From NCBI GenBank assembly GCA_039881045.1, contig JAYWVB010000003.1, positions 992,001-1,056,000 of the forward strand: DNA of 64,000 nucleotides. Reading direction: 5' to 3'. Source of the stretch: Chaetomium olivaceum. Taxonomy: Eukaryota > Ascomycota > Sordariomycetes > Sordariales > Chaetomiaceae. Under the pieces are notes generated by a model. That model ran no database searches and was not told where the DNA came from. It worked only from the letters and a program-made list of their open reading frames with translations. The position numbers were made by a program, and so were the translations under genes. Positions 21,805 to 32,910 of this stretch are shown here, piece after piece (position 1 is the stretch's first letter; every line of letters starts with the position of its first letter).

Positions 21805-22180
21805 TGCCATAGACCTCTACGGTATCATGCTTGTATGGGGGCGATTTGACCGGTTCTTGTTGCGCCTTTCGAGATTGAGCCTAACTGTCCGTTGAGAAAT
21901 AACGGGGCATGATAAGCAAGGGCGTATAATGGGAAGAGCGGGGTGAGACTAAGGATTCGGCTGAGAATGATAGGACGCGGAGAGCTTAGCTTCATAGGTT
22001 AGACGCAGTACATATTTCTGCACGAAATGTCAGTCTTTTGGTACCCTGAAGTCCCTAGGCTATGGTTTATATTATTATTCCTTGCGTCATGATATGATGC
22101 TCTGTTACCGATCTATTATTTTGTCTGCGCGCTGTCCCGTCACCCACACCATCCACCAACTAACACACACCCCACCTTCG
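21805..22180. other. Short convergent intergenic region
   Basis: Contains the 3' ends of the plus-strand secreted gene and of the minus-strand membrane protein. Nothing else seen. Confidence 0.5.
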
Positions 22181-23397
22181 TTATTGCAGCTTCGGAGTAC
22201 TCGACACGGGAGAATGATGCTGCACCGCCGAGCCGGGAGCCAGCATCTCGCTTGAATTATGACCTCCCAGTTCCACCGCATACGCGTTCCGGTACATGGG
22301 CGGCGCCATCGGCAGGCCGCCGCCGTACTCGGTCCCCGGAGAGTAGCCCGAGACCGAGCCGACCGGTGGGTACGGCGCCATTCCCGCCGTGTGCTCCGCC
22401 ATAGCACCACCGCCGGCGCGAAGGCCCCGTGGGCGCAGCCAGAAGTACATCACTACGGCTGTGGCTAGCACTGCGGCGGGGATGCCAAATCCGAGGCCGA
22501 TCTTGAGGCCTAACGAGTTGTCGGAGCTGGAAGAGGGCGCTGAGGAAGGTTGTGTTGGTGAGGTGGTTTCTGAAGCGTCGTTCGACAGTGTGCCCGTTTC
22601 GGAGGAATCCGATGAGTCGTTGGATGAATCATTAGAATGGTTTGCAGTACCGGTACTGGAGGTCTGGTCATCGCTTGTGCTTTGCAACGTGCCCGTGCCA
22701 CTTGTGCTGCGTGACGCGCTCGCTGTGCTCATTTTCGTCGTCGAAGGCGATTTCGTAGTGCTAGCAGCAGCTTTGCTCGTGGGTGTGCTACTAGCAGCGT
22801 CTGACGACGGCATGAGGGTGTATCTTGAAGCACCGCCAGCCACTGGAGGATATCTCGTGGTATGAGCCGTGCCTCTGGTTGACACCCGGTTGCCGCTCTC
22901 ATCCAAAAAGATGCCCAACCCCTTTTCGCAGCAGTCTGGGTCATCGTCACAACAAAGGCTTCCATCCTCGCAAGTCTCTACCCTTGGGAATAGCTTTCCC
23001 TCTTCTACAACGCAGAGGAACCCCAAATCAGTCCTGGCCGGTGTGGGAGGGAACGTGTTCGGAGTATGGAACCAGGCTTACTGTAGGTGCAAATCTGGGG
23101 ACAGCTATCATTCCATCCGTTTACGGCACAGGGTCCCCGCACGAGCTTGGCCTTTGAGTTTGGGTTGCCGTCTGATGTACAGAGCCGGTTCGAGAGGCAG
23201 ACGGCGCCGGGACCGCAGCAGGCGTTCGAACCGGGACATCTCGTGTTGTTCGCGGCGATTGTTCCATCCCACTTGTAACAGTCGATGAGCTGGGCATTGG
23301 TGCCGATCAAGCACGAGGGATCAAGGAAGAGGACGAAAGGCAAGCCCGCAAGTGCGGCAACCATACGCCGCAACGCACCGAGCCGGGGAACAACCAT
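22181..23397 (-). CDS. Cysteine-rich single-pass membrane protein, copy A
   Basis: Two exons, 23397-23082 and 23004-22181 (intron of 77 bp), 379 residues. Signal peptide, then a disulfide-rich ectodomain with two modules: CYKWDGTIAANNTRCPGSNA with CCGPGAVCLSNRLC and GPCAVNGWNDSCPQIC, and after the intron FPRVETCEDGSLCCDDDPDC and GIFLDESGNR. A long Ser/Thr-rich stalk (about residues 160-280, likely O-glycosylated) leads to one transmembrane helix (GLGFGIPAAVLATAVVMYFW) and a Pro/Gly/Tyr-rich cytoplasmic tail. This is a common fungal receptor-like architecture without an assigned function. An in-frame ATG at 23439 is an alternative start. It is a tandem duplicate of the gene at 24172-25292. Confidence 0.82.
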
Positions 23398-24171
23398 GGT
23401 AGGCGTGGTGAGGGAGAAACTGTCAAAAGCCCGCAACATATCAAGAATCGAAAGGGGAATTCGAGCGGAGGAATGAGAGGGGACCGCATCGGGGGAAAGG
23501 GCACAAAAATACCTAAACTACGAAGCACTTTACCTGGATGCAACTTTGGGTAATATTCAGCGGCGGCCGGCCAGTGGCGCAGGCAGCGCCATTTCCTCGA
23601 TCTTCAGGTATCGGGCTCTTGGCAACATCTCTCCATGATGTCGTGCCATTTCCCTTGTGAAGGTGGACTGCAGATTTTAGTCGTACGTGAACGAACCGAC
23701 TGCGCCAAGGGGGTCAGCCCTAGGACGAGCCGGGAATGGTGAGTGTCGGTTCATTCCACCTGGTTCCCGATCCCAGTCGACGGCTTCAGCTCCTGCTGGA
23801 AGAAGACCCGTAAATTTCCAGATCGAGGCAATGTTGATAGGCGCTAAGGCTTTCGGAAAGTTTTAAACTCTTAATACTCTGAGGATGTTCCGCCAATAGC
23901 TCACCCCCTTTTCGCCTCTGATAATATCAATATGACGGCCGTGGTGTTAAATACCCGCCGCATGGCGCCATTGCAGTTTGGAAGCTGTCACATCGCGGGA
24001 CATGCTCCTTGGTGTTGAGCAAATCTGGATCTTTCATCACATCGAGTTCGTGCAGATCAAGGGCCACGCCACACTTATCACCAATTCCCGGCTGAACACA
24101 ACATATTGCAATGGACCAGATAAGTGGTAATTTCCCTTTTCTTCATTACGACGACCAACCCCGCCGTCAAC
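23398..24171. other. Intergenic between the tandem membrane-protein genes
   Basis: Promoter side of copy A and 3' end of copy B. No gene seen. Confidence 0.5.
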
Positions 24172-25292
24172 TCAATTCAACTCATACCGCTCCCGCGGCC
24201 CATATTGGCTCCCGTCCAACTCGGTCGCGCTGTGACCCATTATCTCCACGGGCTGCTGCTGGTATTTTTGCTGCCCCGCATACATTCCCGGGTGCTGCCC
24301 TGGATGTTGTTCCGGATACCCGGGCGGCTTCGCGACGCCGCTGTAGACCGTCCCCGCCGAGTACGGATAACCGCCCACCGACTGGGCCACTTCTCCTCCA
24401 TAGGGCGCGTACTGCTGTTGCGACGGGTCCGAGACGCCTTCGTTGACACGGCCGTTCCGCCGGCGCAGGAAGAAGTAGACGGCGATTGCGGTGAGGATGA
24501 TGGCCAGCGGGATGCCGAGGCCGAGCCCGACTTTGAGTCCGAGGGAGTCGTTCGAGTCATCCGAGGTCTCGGGTGTAGGAGAGGTGGAGGAAGTCGTAGT
24601 TGCCGCGCCTGGCTCGGCCCTTGTGGATGACGACTCCTCGGCGGAAGTGGTGGTGGCGGATGTACTGCTCGTGCTGGTCGTGCTGGTTGACGGAGTCATG
24701 GTGAAGCGCTCGAGGCCGTCGCTGACGGGGGGATAGCTGGTGGTGGCGGCCGTTGCCTTCGCGGAAGCCCTGTTCCCGTTCTCGTCTAGAAATATCCCGT
24801 TTCCATTCTGGCAGCACTGCGGATCGTCGTTACAGCAGAGGCTGCCATCATTGCACGGCGTGACGCGGGGGAATATACCCGTGGTCTCGTCTAAGAGGAC
24901 CTTGTTAGCATCTGGCCGGGGGAACACAACGTCACTCGCAGCTGGGGAGACTCACTGTATTTGCAGATCTGGGCACAATCATCATCCCAACCCTCTATCG
25001 CGCAAGGACCTCGCACCCAGAGGTTCGGCCCGTCCCCGACATTGGCGCAGAGGCGGTTCGAGAGACATGTGGCGGTCGGTCCACAGCAGGCATTGGAGTT
25101 GGGGCACTTGGTGTTGTTCGCGGTTATGGCCCCGTCCCAACGGTAGCAATCGATGAGTAAGGAGTCATCTGTAGCGGCGTTGACGGCGGCCGGATAGAGC
25201 GAGGCTGCTAGAAAGATGGATGGGAACGTCGTCACAGCGGCGGCACAGAGCAGGCCGAGCGGGCCTAGGTTTTTGGAGGCTGCCATGGACAT
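24172..25292 (-). CDS. Cysteine-rich single-pass membrane protein, copy B
   Basis: Two exons, 25292-24956 and 24890-24172 (intron of 65 bp), 351 residues. It has the same layout as copy A: signal peptide, CYRWDGAITANNTKCPNSNA, CCGPTATCLSNRLC, GPCAIEGWDDDCAQIC, then FPRVTPCNDGSLCCNDDPQC and GIFLDENGNR, a Ser/Thr-rich stalk, a transmembrane helix (GLGLGIPLAIILTAIAVYFF) with basic stop-transfer LRRRNGR, and a Gln/Pro/Gly/Tyr-rich tail. The intron splits the ectodomain at the same codon phase as in copy A, which supports duplication of one ancestor. The tail and stalk are diverged while the cysteine framework is kept. The start could also be the next ATG at 25286. It could bind an extracellular or cell-wall ligand; this is inference. 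Confidence 0.84.
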
Positions 25293-26568
25293 ATAGGACC
25301 TTGACGAGGTACCTGGTAGGTTGCGGAGCGAAGGATCGAAAGACGCTTGACCAAAGCACCGCGACCCGACTGTCTGGAACCACACGTGAGGAGGAAGAGG
25401 AGAAGAATGCACGATGGAAAACGGTGATGATCAAATTGCTTGCCCGGCGAGGCCTTGCATGGATAAAAGAGATGCCAAACCAGATCTGGTCTCGGTGTTT
25501 TCGTCAACCGGCAGCCGCCCCCGACAGACGGAGATCTTTCGTTGATTCGGGCTTCACTAACCTTGCATGGTTTCATCGAGAATCCTACGCCAAGAGTGAG
25601 TTCGCCGGTCTGTCAGGGGGTCAAGCGGGACGGCAATCTCCTTGGCCCCATTGTCGATGAGACGCGCCGGGCCACGCGGTAGTCGGTCCTCGGGCTTGGA
25701 TGAGGAGAGACACCAGCAAACCAAGACGGGTTCAATGGTTGGAGCAGAACCGCCGCGCAGATGACTGGTTACTGTGTCGTTAGTGGAATTCGATTTGAAG
25801 ACCTCACTGGTGAGCGCTTTCTTCATTGGCACCCGATCAACGGACCAAACCAGTTCCTTTCCCCTGCGTCTGCTGTGCCGCCCCCCCAAACGGCTTGGTG
25901 AGGTCGGTGGATTGATCGACGCTTTTGTCTGTGTGGATCATTGCAACTCAATGGCCGTTGCGGTCGTCGGGCCCGGGCCGGAGCCGGACAGGGCCCCCGG
26001 CTTCATGCTGGCCAGGAATGAACTTGTCGTCGCAATGAAGCTTCAGAATCATGAGCAGTTGGCGATCGGCAAAATCAAGCCGGGCGAGTCTCCTGATGAG
26101 TTGTGACCTTTGTGTGTAGTACGTTGCTTGCCATTTGCGGCGTGAGTAAATGGAGCTCCTGGGCTTAAACGGAATTGAAGTCAGTACGGTAACTTTGGGA
26201 AAGACGAGAGATTTCGCTCGTGTGACGGGAGGACATAATGCCAGTTGCTACGTAGAAAAAAAGTACAGAGGCGAGTAAGAATGAAACGGCTGATCAAGAC
26301 TCAGGATGAGGGATAGCAGGATAGCGGGATGCCACCACAGCAATTTTTGGATGGTATTCGTACTCTCTGCAGTTTTAGGTTTGGGGGGGAGCACGAAGCT
26401 CGGCAGCGCGGCTCGAGCGCGCCACTGCAAAGCCGCTGCAACGTCTGCCCCACCCCAACCCCGCAGCAATTGGTGCGTGCGCGTGAAGTTGTAACGACTT
26501 TGGCGGCCAAAATTTCGTTCGCAGCAGCCCCATCAAACCGCCATGAGACCAATCCGCCAATTCGCAAA
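25293..26568. other. Divergent region between membrane protein B and pus1
   Basis: About 1.3 kb. Frames 25220-25660 and 25774-26106 are open but have no motif and poor codon character; I do not call them. The right part is the pus1 promoter. In-frame open sequence continues upstream of the pus1 ATG back to 26329. Confidence 0.45.
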
Positions 26569-28440
26569 ATGGCAGCCAACGAGATTACAAACGCTGTGGC
26601 CGACGGCCCTCCGAACGCACCCGATATGGCGCCCTCTACCGACGCTGCCAATAAGAGCAATGGGAACCGTGGCAAACGCGGCGGCAGAGATCGAGGGAAC
26701 GACAAGCAAAAGCGGAAACACAGCGGATTCGGAAGCGCAAAGTACGTCGTTGTGTCTGCCATTCCTTGATGGCTTCTCAATGCCGACACTGACGAGTTGA
26801 TAGAGGCGACATTCCCGACCAGCGCCAGCAGGTTCGAAATAACCGCGATGCGAAACGCCGCAAGGTGATCGACGAGGACAACAAGGGCAGGAGCTACATG
26901 AGCATAGCTTTCACCCCCGAGGAGATCGCCGCTGAGGAACGCCGCCCGAAGCGCAAAGTGGCTGTGCTGATTGGATATGCGGGCACCGGCTACCATGGAA
27001 TCCAGATCAATCACAAGGAGAAGACGATCGAGGGCGACCTTTTCTCAGCCTTTGTTGCCGCCGGCGCCATCTCAAAAGCGAACGCGGACGACCCGAAGAA
27101 GTCGAGCTTGGTGCGGTGCGCAAGAACCGACAAAGGAGTTCATGCGGCAGGAAATGTGCTCTCGCTGAAGCTGATCGTCGAGGACGAGGACATTGTCACC
27201 AAAATCAACGAACATTTGCCAGAACAGATCAGGATATGGGGGATTCATCGCACCAGCAATGGCTTTAGCGCGTACCAGGCCTGCGAGTCACGGTGGTACG
27301 AGTATCTCATGCCCAGCTACTCCCTCCTACCGCCGCAGCCTCACAGCTTTCTGGGCAAGAAGCTCGCCGAGTCTGCCAAGGAGCAAGGCGTATACGAAGA
27401 GTACACCGAGCGCCTCGACGATGTGAAAGAGTTCTGGCAAGAAGTTGATAAGAACGAGATTCAGCCGATTTTCGAGGGGTTAGACGCCGATGTTAAGGCA
27501 GAGGTTTTGCGGAAACTCCACGACACACAAGACCAAGACCTTACCGACGAGGGGATACCAGCGCAGCCCGATTCCGAGGTCGTATCGAAGGACACCGAGA
27601 TGAAGGACGTGCAAGAGGAGGACACATCGAAAGTATTCAAACCGGAAAAGGACCTCACCCCAGCCGAGCTCGCCCTCCGCCAAGTCAAAGCCGCCTATGT
27701 CGCGGCCAAGCGGCGTTACCGCGTCACGCCGCCGCGCATCGAAAAGCTCCAGCAAGCCCTCAACTCCTACCTTGGCACGCGCAACTACCACAACTACACG
27801 GTCATGAAGTCCCACAAAGACCCCTCGGCGATGCGGCACATCAAGTCGTTCCAGGTCAACCCGACGCCCATCACCATCAACGACACCCAGTGGCTCTCGC
27901 TCAAGGTGCACGGCCAGTCCTTCATGATGCACCAGATCCGCAAGATGGTCGCCATGGCCGTCATGGTCGTCCGCTGCGGCGCCCCGCTTTCCACCATCAC
28001 CGAGAGCTACGGGCCCCGCCGCATCAGTATCCCCAAGGCCCCTGGGTTGGGGCTAATGCTGGAGCGGCCTATGTTTACCGGATACAACCAAAAGGCGGCT
28101 GGGTTGGGCAAGGAGGCGATTGACTTTGCCAAGTGGGAGGCCAAGATTGAGGAGTTCAAGGATCAACACATTTACCGGCGCATGTTTGAGCTGGAGGAGA
28201 AGGAGAACTCGTAAGTCTTTTGTATGGCGTTGGTTGTTACGATGCTGTTCGCTAACGCTGTGTAGGTTCCACCTCTTCTTCAACCAAGTCGACAACTTTC
28301 GCACCGATTACTTCCTCTGGGTGACTGCCGGTGGCGTGGAGGCGTCACACGAGCGCTCCGATAGGACGGAGAAGGTGCCCAAGGCGCTGCAAGCCGAGCT
28401 GGGCGACGACGCTGATGGTGTGGAGGAAGTGGGTACATAG
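26569..28440 (+). CDS. pus1: tRNA pseudouridine synthase 1 (TruA family)
   Basis: Three exons, 26569-26741, 26804-28210 and 28266-28440 (introns of 62 and 55 bp), 584 residues. The N-terminus is basic (GNRGKRGGRDRG, KQKRKH), suiting nuclear import. The TruA fold starts at KVAVLIGYAGTGYHGIQIN, and the catalytic aspartate lies in ARTDKGVHAAGNVLSLKL. Further family blocks are INEHLPEQIRIWG, YLGTRNYHNYTV and HGQSFMMHQIRKMVAMAV, then ITESYGPRRISIPKAPGLGL. An acidic insertion of about 60 residues between the two halves is usual for eukaryotic Pus1. It isomerises uridines in tRNA and some other RNAs in the nucleus. The C-terminal exon (FHLFFNQVDNFRTDYF) is typical. Confidence 0.95.
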
Positions 28441-28690
28441 TCAGAGAGTGATGGAGGTTATGTGATAAAACGCTTTGGCGGTTGATTCGTTACCACTTAT
28501 GACGAGTCCTCGATGGAAAGGGAGGGCCAGTTGCCGAGCTTGATACCCCACAATACTGCCTGGGCAATAAATGTACACGCTTGTTCGCTACTACAATCCT
28601 CGTCTTGATAACACCCTTGAATAGCCCCATCCATTTCGGGGTTAGACGTGACCCCTCCCGCCGATATCATTTTCATTCCCTTAGAGTCGC

Positions 28691-29347
28691 CTAAGGCGAA
28701 GTGTCGTCGTCCCCTTCCGACGGTATCACAAGGGTATCGGTCCACGTTGTCGGGACTGGGATCAGATCGACCTCGTCCGAATCATCATCCACTCGTAATG
28801 TTTCTGGACTGGAGGCTTCTGCCCCTTGCTCTTCCACTGGGCCCTGGGTTGTTTTTTGGACATCACCCTTGCTCCCGTGATTTCCATTCTCGCGAGCACC
28901 GTTCTCCTAGGTTCCATTCCCGGTGGTCTTATTCTCCGTTTTGCTGAGCTGTGTGGCCGCTTTCCCTGGCGTTGATTCAAGGCCGTCTAAATCCTGCCCC
29001 GGATCTTTTGTATTAGGGTCTTCGGATATGGGTATCCCATGTAATGTGCCCGGTGAACTAAGCTGTTCCTCTTCCATATCGCCGTCTTGCAGTTGCCCCC
29101 CTTCTTCATTTCCACTCCCCGCAGCCCCAGTCTCGTCCCGCGTCGTCGCCTGCTCCGCCGATATTGGCTCAGGCCTACGCTGCAAATCCTGCTCTAGGGA
29201 TAGCGCACCAAACTCCTCCAGCGGGCTCGACGAGCTCATCCGATTATACCACATCACCTCCAGCATTGCTTCGCTCTGCTCTTCTGTCCGCCGATGTAAC
29301 TCTTCCCATTCTTGGCTTTCACTCCCCGACGCACCACCGTCCGCCAT
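28691..29347 (-). pseudogene. Acidic hypothetical frame interrupted by TAG, downstream of med22
   Basis: From an ATG at 29347 the frame reads MADGGASGSESQEWEELHRR onward for 146 residues to a TAG at 28909-28907. It then stays open and protein-like (ENGARENGNHGSKGDVQ, later VDDDSDEVDLIPVPTTW) to a second TAG at 28693-28691. The whole is hydrophilic, Glu/Ser/Pro-rich and probably disordered. It lies in the same reading frame as the last exon of med22, separated from it by a TAG at 29404 and 18 sense codons. It may be a decayed gene with CAG-to-TAG changes, an extended tail reached by splicing or readthrough, or a short independent gene. I cannot identify a family. Confidence 0.35.
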
Positions 29348-29401
29348 AGCCACAGACTCCGCATCCACCGATCCGGACGGACACGGGTCTGCCCCGCTCG
29401 C

Positions 29402-30197
29402 CTAAAGCTGCTGAGCGGACAGGGACGGCGGCGGCCCAGCGGGTTGCTGCGCGGGGCCCTGGGAAGAACCCCCATTCTCAACGGGCACGCCCGTCGCCGG
29501 CTGGGCTTGGCCCTGGGCCTGGGCCTGTTGGAACTGCTGGAGCGGCGGGGCGGGCCCGTCGATGGGGCCCTGCTCGTAGGTGAAACCGCCGCCGGCGGCC
29601 GCGGCCTGCTGCAGCATGGCCTGGCGCTGGCGGTCGCGCAGGGCGTTGAGCATGGCAAAGACCTGCTCCGCGTCCTGCTGCATGGCCTGCTCGGCCGCGG
29701 CGTCCTGCGCGCCGGGCGGCTTGAGCGCGCCGATCACCCAGAGCTCGCGGATCTTGCGCGTCAGGGAGAGGAGGTCTTCGGTGGATTTTATCTGTGTACC
29801 CGCCCGCCCGGTCGACAGTGGTTAGTGGGGGTTGAAAGGGGTAGTTAAGGGGGGTGAAAATGGGAGAGGCGCACTATGCTGGTCATCTTGGTGCCCATGG
29901 CCATGCTGTTGTAGGCGGTTTGGCCGGTCGAGGCTGTGCTGTCGACTGGGGCGCGGCGGCGTGGTTGACTAGGTCGCGAAACGAAGTCATGATTTCGGCG
30001 ATGAGGATGTTTTTCCTCTCTGTTGGGGTTAGCGGGTGTGTACTATTTGCGAAAATGGGCTTGGAGTGAGGTTAAGGTGTTATTGGATAGGTAGGAATGT
30101 GCAAAAGGCACTGCGGAATGAGACCGCAAAACGGCAACGGCCACTCTGCAATTGACTGACCTAGGAGATTATCGGCAGAATTTGCGTCTCGATCCAT
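29402..30197 (-). CDS. med22: Mediator subunit Med22 (Srb6), frame broken by a 5-bp tandem duplication
   Basis: Three exons, 30197-30161, 30019-29875 and 29791-29402. The spliced start reads MDRDANSADNLL|ERKNILIAEIMTSF, continuing as FRDLVNHAAAPQSTA. The last exon carries IKSTEDLLSLTRKIRELWVI, the conserved Med22 helix, followed by a coiled coil (AEQAMQQDAEQVFAMLNALR) and a Gln/Pro-rich tail. Between these, the frame shifts at GCTGTGCTGT (29933-29942, plus strand). If one GCTGT is left out, the frame continues through TGQTAYNSMAMGTKMTSI and gives 188 residues. Med22 is a head-module subunit of Mediator, nuclear, and essential in budding yeast, so either an assembly error or a strain polymorphism is likely. 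No intron of acceptable size would repair the frame. Confidence 0.8.
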
Positions 30198-31006
30198 GCC
30201 GAAATACTAGATCACACCGACGAAGAATCAAAGAGACGCTTTCCTGTTGTTGGTTGTGCTTTTTAATCTATTGATGCAATCGATGGTAGTGTCGAGTTGA
30301 AGTGGTGAGACAAGGAAACAAACAAGAGCGATGAATGGCAGTGGTCTTGGTATGTATGTACATGTACGACGAACTCCCAAGCGGAAAGTGGGGACTGTGC
30401 GGGGACGGGGGAGAAATCGGGAGAAGCACTGTCTCGGCGCTCTTCTCGCGATTTGCACTTGCTCGACTTTCTTCCACCATGATATTTTTTTTTTGGAATT
30501 CGACTTCTTTAGTCTGGAGATGGAAATGCCAGCTTATACATATATGTCAACCAATGTATGTTTTTGATTTCTTCTTTTTTATTTTTCTTTTAAATCAATC
30601 ATCTCTATTTTGGCTTCGCCATCCGCACAAGTACTGGACTTGGGATGACTGCATGGTTCAACTCCATTCCTCTACTTCTTTCCCAACTACCACCATTTTG
30701 CATTTTGTGGTATTTTTGGTTCCTCAACGATGTTTGTTGTTAGCAACTTTGACGATCGGGCCTCATCGGCCAAGCTCCCAGGTCTCAAAGTTGCTCAGGA
30801 AATATTACAGCCACCGGCTTGTGGGGACTCGGGACGGACCAACAGATGGGAAGTCACTCTTAGAGCACATTGTTAACTGCTAACATGTTGCTTGTGCTGC
30901 AATGGCGGTGATACTACCGTATGCTTCCATTGATATAGTATTTCCTGTCCCCCAATATCCAGACACTATGGTGGGTGACCCATCTTCAAATCCTTTCTTC
31001 CAGCCA
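30198..31006. other. Intergenic, T-rich
   Basis: About 0.8 kb upstream of med22 and downstream of the F-box-like gene. It contains poly-T runs at about 30484-30600. No gene supported on either strand. Confidence 0.5.
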
Positions 31007-32366
31007 TCACCAAATCGGCTTAACCCATCTGACTTTCTCGTCCCCTAGCAATATTGCCTGCAGCCCTGTCCATTCATATTCATGTTCAATAAACTCGTCC
31101 TCGATGTCCTCTTCCAGCCCATGGTCGTCCTGCTCATCTCTCTTTGAGTATCTGTTCCAGGCGCGCCAGGCGAACTCCCTGCGATACAAATTGATGATCG
31201 TCTGGGTTGTAGCCATATCACTATGGGAATCCTTCCCTGGGTTGTTCTGATGATTGATAGTAGACAGCTGTTGTTGGACCCAGGTTTGAAATATATCCAT
31301 CATCGGCACAACCGACTCCTCAACCTCGGCCACCTCGAAGATGTCGGGCGGGTGGTCTCTAGAGCAGGCACCAAACAGCCAACGCTGGATCACGTTGACA
31401 GGTTTATCATGTGGCTCCTGTCTATGCAGCCATTTTGACACGCGGCGAAACTTTGGCTGTATTGGCTGGGCTGTATCGAGAGACTTGGCCACGCGGTAGT
31501 TGAGGGCCGCAACGCGGCGGGCTGCTTGAACGGGGGCGCCAGAGCCTGACCTGGATTTTCAGGGGCGGAACTCTGCGCCCCTCCTTGTTGGCAGTGGTGA
31601 AACCCCGGGGATTATTGGCCAGCCAGTCCTCGCAAGCGTCGTTGAACTGTAAGGATAAAGGTATTAGTGAACTTTCAAGCATTTTGGCCCGAAGAAGACA
31701 TACCATTCTTTTTCCCACCTTCCGCATGTAAATCTCCTCCCGCAGCAGCTCATCGACGGCGCCCTTCCAGTTAAATCGGATCCCCCCGCCCTCTAATAAC
31801 TCCAACCCCGGCAGATGGGTGTCGTTGAGAATATATCCGCCGCGGCAACCACCATTCAACACACCCTCACCCAACCGCACCGTAATATTCCTGTTCGTCG
31901 CCGGATGGTACATGCCCCACGCGTTGCGCAGATACTTCCTCGTAAACCTGCCCAGGCCCAAGTCCTGGCTGATACCCGCCAGCGGACTGTGGACCTGCCG
32001 CTGCATGGCAAACACCACGACACTGTCACCACTCCCGTCATCAAAACTGGCGGTGGTGTTAATGTGCTGCTGTGCGGCCTCGTCCAGGCCGTATTCGAAT
32101 CTGTGCGAGATGCTAGCGTACAAGCTGATGTTCAGCCTGGGGAGCCAGTAGGTGCGGAAGCGGAGCTCGACGACGCGTTTCTGGTGGGCCGAGAGCTGGC
32201 GGAGCTGCGTCCAGGTGTAAGCTGGGTCGGTGAAGAAGTGGGCGTTGACGTGGTGGGCGAAGATCTGCTCGGCCAACTCGTCCGGGAGGGAGTGCCAGAT
32301 GGGGGAGAACGCCATACTGCTAGATTCGAGTTGTGATGCTGTCGATTGATGGTGATGATCGTTCAT
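31007..32366 (-). CDS. F-box-like protein of unknown function
   Basis: Model: 32366-31704 (or ATG at 32315), 31646-31604 and 31545-31007, introns of 57 and 58 bp, 397-414 residues. The N-terminus SPIWHSLPDELAEQIFAHHV resembles a short F-box (LPxELxxxIF). The conserved continuation (DPAYTWTQLRQLSAHQKRVV, FRTYWLPRLNISLY) is shared by many Sordariomycete hypothetical proteins. The last exon is open and hydrophilic, with WLFGACSRDHPPD and an acidic end. The middle 43-nt exon is needed because the frame changes between PRGFTTAN and GAPVQAARRVAALNYRVAKS; its donor GTTTCA is weak, so a one-base indel is an alternative. If the F-box is real, the protein would be a ubiquitin-ligase adaptor. Confidence 0.6.
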
Positions 32367-32910
32367 AGCTCGATACTTCCAAGGTTTGGGGGTTCGTGGC
32401 CAGTTTGTGCCTGGTAGTCAGGCTCCTGGCCACAGGTAAGGATACGGGCACCTTGCTGGTTACTTGAGTGGATGGAACTGGGTTATAGTGTGCGCCTGCC
32501 GCCGTGTCATGGGTTTCAAACATCAGACGGCAAGACCCAGAGCCAGGGGTATTATAATCCAAAGGAAAGGGCACACAATCTCAGCCACGGCAGGTTAATC
32601 CTTTCAAAGCCACAGCAGGTGGACAAATCTTCCTCTCAAATCAGACTTTGTGGACCATGCAAGTACAGAACAATTCCGACGCAGGACAGGCAAGCAGAGT
32701 TGAAATCACGCGTACACGGAGTTCACCTGTGAGTGGGCCAGAGAGGAAAGCTAAACAATTATTAGCATGCACCTATCGCGATGCAGATTATCTATATACC
32801 TCGTTACCTGTATTTTGAACATTACAATGTGTACCCAGTCTGGCCCTTTTTAACCCAGGATTTTACCCGGCCGTTTATTAATATCCATCATACCCGACGC
32901 TTGTCCTATT
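32367..32910. other. Intergenic between F-box-like and MFS genes
   Basis: 0.54 kb, AT-rich toward 32780-32900. Promoter of the F-box-like gene and 3' end of the transporter. No gene seen. Confidence 0.5.

Noticed and set aside
25774..26106. Possible 110-residue gene upstream of pus1
   Set aside because: No domain and overlapping opposite-strand frames; it may be promoter sequence.
6629..30840. Repeated RLVGTRDG text in translations near 6630 and 30815
   Set aside because: The DNA of the two copies differs at many positions and neither lies in a supported gene, so I treat it as chance.
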